Below are positions 4,879 through 7,931 of a stretch of 7,931 bases of DNA, one piece after another (the first letter of the stretch is position 1; every line of letters starts with the position of its first letter). Position numbers and translations under genes: made by a program. The notes under the pieces are model-generated. The model searched no databases. It saw nothing but the letters and a program-made list of their open reading frames with translations, and was not told where the DNA came from. The stretch spans positions 1 through 7,931 of the forward strand of contig JAUWPX010000053.1 of assembly GCA_030611395.1 (NCBI GenBank), given 5' to 3'. The DNA comes from Bacteroidota bacterium. GTDB lineage: Bacteria > Bacteroidota > Bacteroidia > Bacteroidales > VadinHA17.

Positions 4879-6093
4879 GTGGGACAACAACAAAACATTG
4901 CTGAAGCAGGGATTGCCGGACCAAAGGTAAGGTCTGATTGTTATGTGAAGTTGGAACTGACTGAAAAAGGAGGTATCAGGATCGATCTGGATTCAAAAGT
5001 AAAGTCGTTATACGGATCATCAATTGAACGGCTTTGTCGTAATGTATTTGAATTTTTCGGAATTGATAATGTTAAACTTACACTGAAAGACTCAGGTGCA
5101 TTGCCATTTACAATATCCGCCAGATTAGAAGCAGCTGTCAGACAAATATCTGATACCGGTAAAGAATTTATTCCGGATATGACAGATGAAAACAAATATC
5201 CTTCTGTCAGAGACCGTTTCAGGTTTTCCAGACTGTATCTTCCGGGCAATAATCCAAAAATGATGCTTAATGCCGGTGTCCATAATCCTGATGGTATAAT
5301 ACTTGACCTTGAAGATTCTGTGGCACCTGCAAAGAAAATGGAAGCAAGATTACTTGTTCGTAATGCCTTGCGGCAGGTTAATTTCTATGGATCAGAAAGG
5401 ATGGTTAGAATAAACCAGCTTCCTGATGGATTGGAGGATCTGAAATATATCATTCCACACAATGTGCATGTTGTATTAATACCTAAATGTGAAAATGTTT
5501 CGCAGATAAAGCAGGTTGAAAAAGAAATTGGTAATCTTATTAATAAGCATGAAATCAGACAGGAGGTCTTTTTGATGCCGATTATTGAAACTGCACTTGG
5601 TGTGGAAAAGGCTTTTGAGATTGCTTCAGCATCTGAGACTATTGTTGCATTGGCAATAGGTCTTGAAGATCTTACCGCTGATCTTGGTGTGATTCGTACA
5701 AATGAAGCAACAGAAACGTTGTATGCCCGTACCCGTTTGGTAAACGCATGCAAAGCTGCAGGAATACAGGCAATTGATTCTGTTTTTTCGGATGTTGGAG
5801 ATATGGAGGGACTGCGGCAAAATGTAATAATTTCCAAATCACTTGGTTTTGAAGGGATGGGTTGTATCCATCCGCGACAGATAAGTATTATCCATGAATG
5901 TTTTGCTCCCTCAAAAGAAGAAATAGAGAAAGCACAAATAATCATGGATGCTTTTTATACAGCCAGAGAAAAGGGACTGGGCGTTATTGCCATTGGATCA
6001 AAAATGATTGACCTTCCTGTAGTTAAAAGAGCAGAGAAAACAGTTAACCTTGCAGTAAAACTTGGATTAATGCCTGGAACACTTAAAGATTAG
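4879..6093 (+). CDS. citE: citrate lyase acyl-carrier/lyase fusion (CitD-CitE)
   Basis: A 404-residue chain joining two citrate lyase subunits normally made separately. Residues about 8-92 are a CitD-like acyl carrier domain: AGPKVRSDCYVKLEL (13-27), GGIRIDL, SKVKSLYG (39-46) and DSGALPFTISARLEAAV (71-87). Residues about 112-400 are a CitE/HpcH-HpaI TIM barrel: SRLYLPGN (117-124), LDLEDSV (142-148), VRIN (176-179), MPIIET with Glu237, GLEDLTADLG (261-270) and GFEGMGCIHPRQI (323-335). The lyase part cleaves the citryl thioester on the carrier to acetyl-carrier plus oxaloacetate in the cytoplasm. The candidate prosthetic-group serine is Ser19, one place later relative to the AG than the AGTLES(S/G)D serine of known CitD. 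GTG at 4879 is chosen because no ATG lies between the upstream stop at 4840 and the carrier motif. Followed by citF after 32 bases. Citramalate lyase has the same subunit types and is the main alternative. Confidence 0.88.
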   Translation: MGQQQNIAEAGIAGPKVRSDCYVKLELTEKGGIRIDLDSKVKSLYGSSIERLCRNVFEFFGIDNVKLTLKDSGALPFTISARLEAAVRQISDTGKEFIPDMTDENKYPSVRDRFRFSRLYLPGNNPKMMLNAGVHNPDGIILDLEDSVAPAKKMEARLLVRNALRQVNFYGSERMVRINQLPDGLEDLKYIIPHNVHVVLIPKCENVSQIKQVEKEIGNLINKHEIRQEVFLMPIIETALGVEKAFEIASASETIVALAIGLEDLTADLGVIRTNEATETLYARTRLVNACKAAGIQAIDSVFSDVGDMEGLRQNVIISKSLGFEGMGCIHPRQISIIHECFAPSKEEIEKAQIIMDAFYTAREKGLGVIAIGSKMIDLPVVKRAEKTVNLAVKLGLMPGTLKD

Positions 6094-6125
6094 GTGAATA
6101 AACCGAAACCTGAAACATAACAAAG

Positions 6126-7685
6126 ATGCCAAAAACCAAATTAACAAAAAATGCTGCCGGACGAAGTGTCCCGCTGGAAATTAACGGGAGGCCTGTGATT
6201 CCTTATAAGGGAGTAGGTAAGCATAATGTGGCAGGAGTAAAATACGGTCCGAAGATTTATACATGTAAAGATTTTCCTTCAGATGGGAATAAGTGTGTAG
6301 CAACGCTTAAGGAAGCTCTAAAAAATGCCGGGTTGAAAGATGGTATGACTGTTTCCACTCATCATCATTTCAGAAATGGGGATATGCTTGCAAATCAGCT
6401 GTTTGATATTGCTAAAGAAATGGGGGTAAAGGACCTTCGCTGGTTTCCTTCTGCTTCATTCCCATGTCATGAACATCTTATACAATATCTTGAAGACGGA
6501 ACAATTCATCACATTGAAGGTAGTATGAATGGAGCACTTGGTCGTTTTGCATCACAAGGAAAAATGAAAGGGACAGGGGTGCTTCGCTCGCATGGTGGAC
6601 GGTACCAGGCTGTTCAGGATGGTGAGGTGGAAATTGATATTGCTGTAATTGGTGCAGCATGTGCTGATCCTTTTGGGAATGCTAATGGATTGTATGGAGA
6701 CTCTGCTACCGGACTACTGGGTTTTGCCCTGGCTGATTCACAGTATGCTGATAAAGTAATTATTGTAACAGATAATATGGTTTCGTTTCCTTGTGTACCA
6801 TGGCAGATACAAGGTAATTATGTAGATTATACTGTTGAAGTTGATAAGCTTGGTGATCCGGAAAAGATTATTTCCGGTACCACAAGGATCACTAAAAGTC
6901 CAGATAGGTTACTACTGGCTGAAATGACTGCTAAATTCTGTGATGAAACAGGAATTATCCATAATGGTTTTTCATTTCAGTCGGGTGCAGGTGGCACATC
7001 ACTTGCAGTAGGAGAGTATTTTAAGAAGATTATGCAGGAAAAGGGGATAAAAGCAAGGTTTGCCAGGGGAGGAAGCAATAAGTACCTTGTTTCTATGCTC
7101 GAAGAGGGTCTTGTTGATTATATCCTTGATGGACAAACTTTTGACCTGGAAGGAGTGCGTTCAATGGCAGAAAACCCGGGACATGTATGTACCAGCCCTT
7201 TTACTTCATATAATTATCATGGAAAAGGGAATTTTGCAGGTATGGTGGATGTTGCTATTCTTGGTGCAACTGAAGTAGATGTAAATTTTAATGCTAACGT
7301 TGTAACTCATTCCGACGGATACCTGCTGCATGGAATTGGAGGTTGGCAGAATTGTCTGTTTTCAAAAACAGTAATATTGCCAATTCCTTTATTTCGTGAT
7401 CGTATACCTGTGGTTGTTGATGAAGTTACAACACTTTGCGGACCGGGAGAACTGATTGATGTAATTGTAACAGAAAGAGGGATTGCTATAAATCCATTAA
7501 GAACCGATCTGCTTGAAAAGCTTGAAGGGTCTGACCTGCCTGTAAAAACCATAACTGAACTAAAAGATGAAGCTGAAAAGATATGCGGGAAACCCGAAAA
7601 GGCACATTTTGACGATCAGATAATTGCTGTTGTTAAATGGGTGGATGGAACTGTGCTTGATGTAGTAAGAAGGGTGAAGGAGTGA
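6126..7685 (+). CDS. citF: citrate lyase alpha subunit (citrate CoA-transferase)
   Basis: A 519-residue protein of the CitF family, full length (usually about 500-520). Visible family features are the N-terminal GRSVPLEINGRPVIPYKGVG stretch (12-31), the STHHHFRNGD block (77-86), RSHGGRYQAV (154-163), ADPFGNANG (180-188), the FQSGAGGTSLAV glycine-rich loop (284-295) and VNFNANVVTHSDG (386-398) with LLHGIGGWQN (400-409). It exchanges the acetyl group on the carrier's phosphoribosyl-dephospho-CoA thiol for citrate, making the citryl thioester that the lyase domain then splits. It follows the CitD-CitE fusion by 32 bases, so the two genes can supply all three activities. The usual bacterial order citD-citE-citF is kept, with the first two merged. 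No accessory genes for prosthetic group synthesis or lyase acetylation follow, since the next gene is on the opposite strand. Confidence 0.94.
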   Translation: MPKTKLTKNAAGRSVPLEINGRPVIPYKGVGKHNVAGVKYGPKIYTCKDFPSDGNKCVATLKEALKNAGLKDGMTVSTHHHFRNGDMLANQLFDIAKEMGVKDLRWFPSASFPCHEHLIQYLEDGTIHHIEGSMNGALGRFASQGKMKGTGVLRSHGGRYQAVQDGEVEIDIAVIGAACADPFGNANGLYGDSATGLLGFALADSQYADKVIIVTDNMVSFPCVPWQIQGNYVDYTVEVDKLGDPEKIISGTTRITKSPDRLLLAEMTAKFCDETGIIHNGFSFQSGAGGTSLAVGEYFKKIMQEKGIKARFARGGSNKYLVSMLEEGLVDYILDGQTFDLEGVRSMAENPGHVCTSPFTSYNYHGKGNFAGMVDVAILGATEVDVNFNANVVTHSDGYLLHGIGGWQNCLFSKTVILPIPLFRDRIPVVVDEVTTLCGPGELIDVIVTERGIAINPLRTDLLEKLEGSDLPVKTITELKDEAEKICGKPEKAHFDDQIIAVVKWVDGTVLDVVRRVKE

Positions 7686-7687
7686 CT

Positions 7688-7931
7688 TTACCTTATACTT
7701 CTTCCGTCTTCAAAATGATTTTGAGGTTTCTTTTCACAAAAGAAAATTCGTATTCGCACTGTATCCCTCATAAAGTTTATCCTTCCAATTTCAACATCTG
7801 TTATATTTAATCCGGTTCTTTTCTTCAGATCAGCAATCAGTTCTTCTTTTTTATCCGGACTGATCAAGTCAATCTTTTCGTAGTTGATAAACTTTGAGTT
7901 CTCGGTATTTTTTTGCCAGAATAACTCAGCC
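7688..7931 (-). CDS. DUF4956-family protein, C-terminal part (5' end outside window)
   Basis: The minus strand is open from the right edge to a TAA at 7688-7690, encoding the last 80 residues of a protein. The pattern matches the cytoplasmic C-terminal part of DUF4956 membrane proteins, with a YEKIDLI segment, a run of charged residues around KKEELIADLKKRTGLNI, then VEIGRINFMRDTVRIRIFF. The missing N-terminal part would be expected to hold several membrane helices. In many genomes such proteins sit beside polyphosphate-polymerase (VTC-domain) or CotH-like genes, which cannot be checked here. The gene converges on citF with only two bases between stop codons. Family call is from memory of the pattern and is moderately sure; biochemical role is unknown. 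Confidence 0.72.
   Translation of the reverse strand, partial: AELFWQKNTENSKFINYEKIDLISPDKKEELIADLKKRTGLNITDVEIGRINFMRDTVRIRIFFCEKKPQNHFEDGRSIR

Noticed and set aside
5385..5945. Long open frame of 186 codons on the minus strand
   Set aside because: It lies wholly antisense to the well-supported CitD-CitE fusion, has an unnatural Ser/Ile/Cys-rich composition and matches no family I recognise.
7060..7278. Plus-strand open frame of 72 codons inside citF in another frame
   Set aside because: It overlaps the conserved CitF coding sequence and shows no recognisable motif.
7710..7724. Palindrome TCAAAAT-G-ATTTTGA as a terminator between citF and the DUF4956 gene
   Set aside because: It is short and AT-only in the stem apart from one pair, lies inside the minus-strand coding region, and has no clean T tract.

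Overview
The window looks like a chromosomal segment of a Bacteroidota bacterium, most likely an anaerobic or fermentative member of the Bacteroidales/Marinilabiliales type. The reasons are AT-rich coding sequence, start codons without a clear Shine-Dalgarno sequence, a -7 box of the Bacteroidota TAnnTTTG form (4698-4705, minus strand), an arrangement of sodium-pump decarboxylase genes common in that phylum, and short tandem-repeat tracts between genes. No taxon can be fixed from the sequence alone.

Left block (1-4171, plus strand): the 3' end of methylmalonyl-CoA epimerase (mce) is followed by a membrane-bound, biotin-dependent, Na+-translocating decarboxylase. Its parts are the carboxyltransferase alpha chain (mmdA, 232-1791), the small membrane OadG/MmdD-type chain (1958-2341), the biotin carrier (mmdC, 2396-2815) and the polytopic Na+-pumping beta chain (mmdB, 2837-4171). 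Together these would isomerise methylmalonyl-CoA and decarboxylate it to propionyl-CoA while exporting Na+, the last energy-conserving step of succinate-to-propionate fermentation. The 1792-1957 gap holds a nested inverted repeat with a strong hairpin and two tandem-repeat tracts. The 2342-2395 gap is mostly a heptamer repeat.

Middle (4172-4878): a small minus-strand gene for a secreted outer-membrane beta-barrel-like protein (4195-4668) is convergent with mmdB and divergent from the citrate lyase genes. Its likely promoter lies in the intergenic region, and the rest of that region carries a degenerate GTAAG-type repeat.

Right block (4879-7685, plus strand): a citrate-lyase-type operon. The first gene fuses the acyl-carrier subunit (CitD) to the lyase subunit (CitE) in one 404-residue chain starting at GTG. 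The second is the CoA-transferase subunit (CitF). The lyase would split citrate (or possibly citramalate) into acetate plus oxaloacetate (or pyruvate). Oxaloacetate could be reduced to succinate elsewhere in the cell and drained through methylmalonyl-CoA to propionate by the left block, so the two blocks may be linked parts of one fermentation. No citC, citX, citG, citrate transporter or mutase gene is visible here. The window ends in the 3' part of a minus-strand DUF4956-family gene whose stop lies two bases from that of citF.

No RNA genes, insertion sequences, CRISPR arrays or prophage genes were seen. The most unusual items are the CitD-CitE fusion with a displaced candidate prosthetic-group serine, and the several different short tandem repeats and the nested palindrome placed between the genes.
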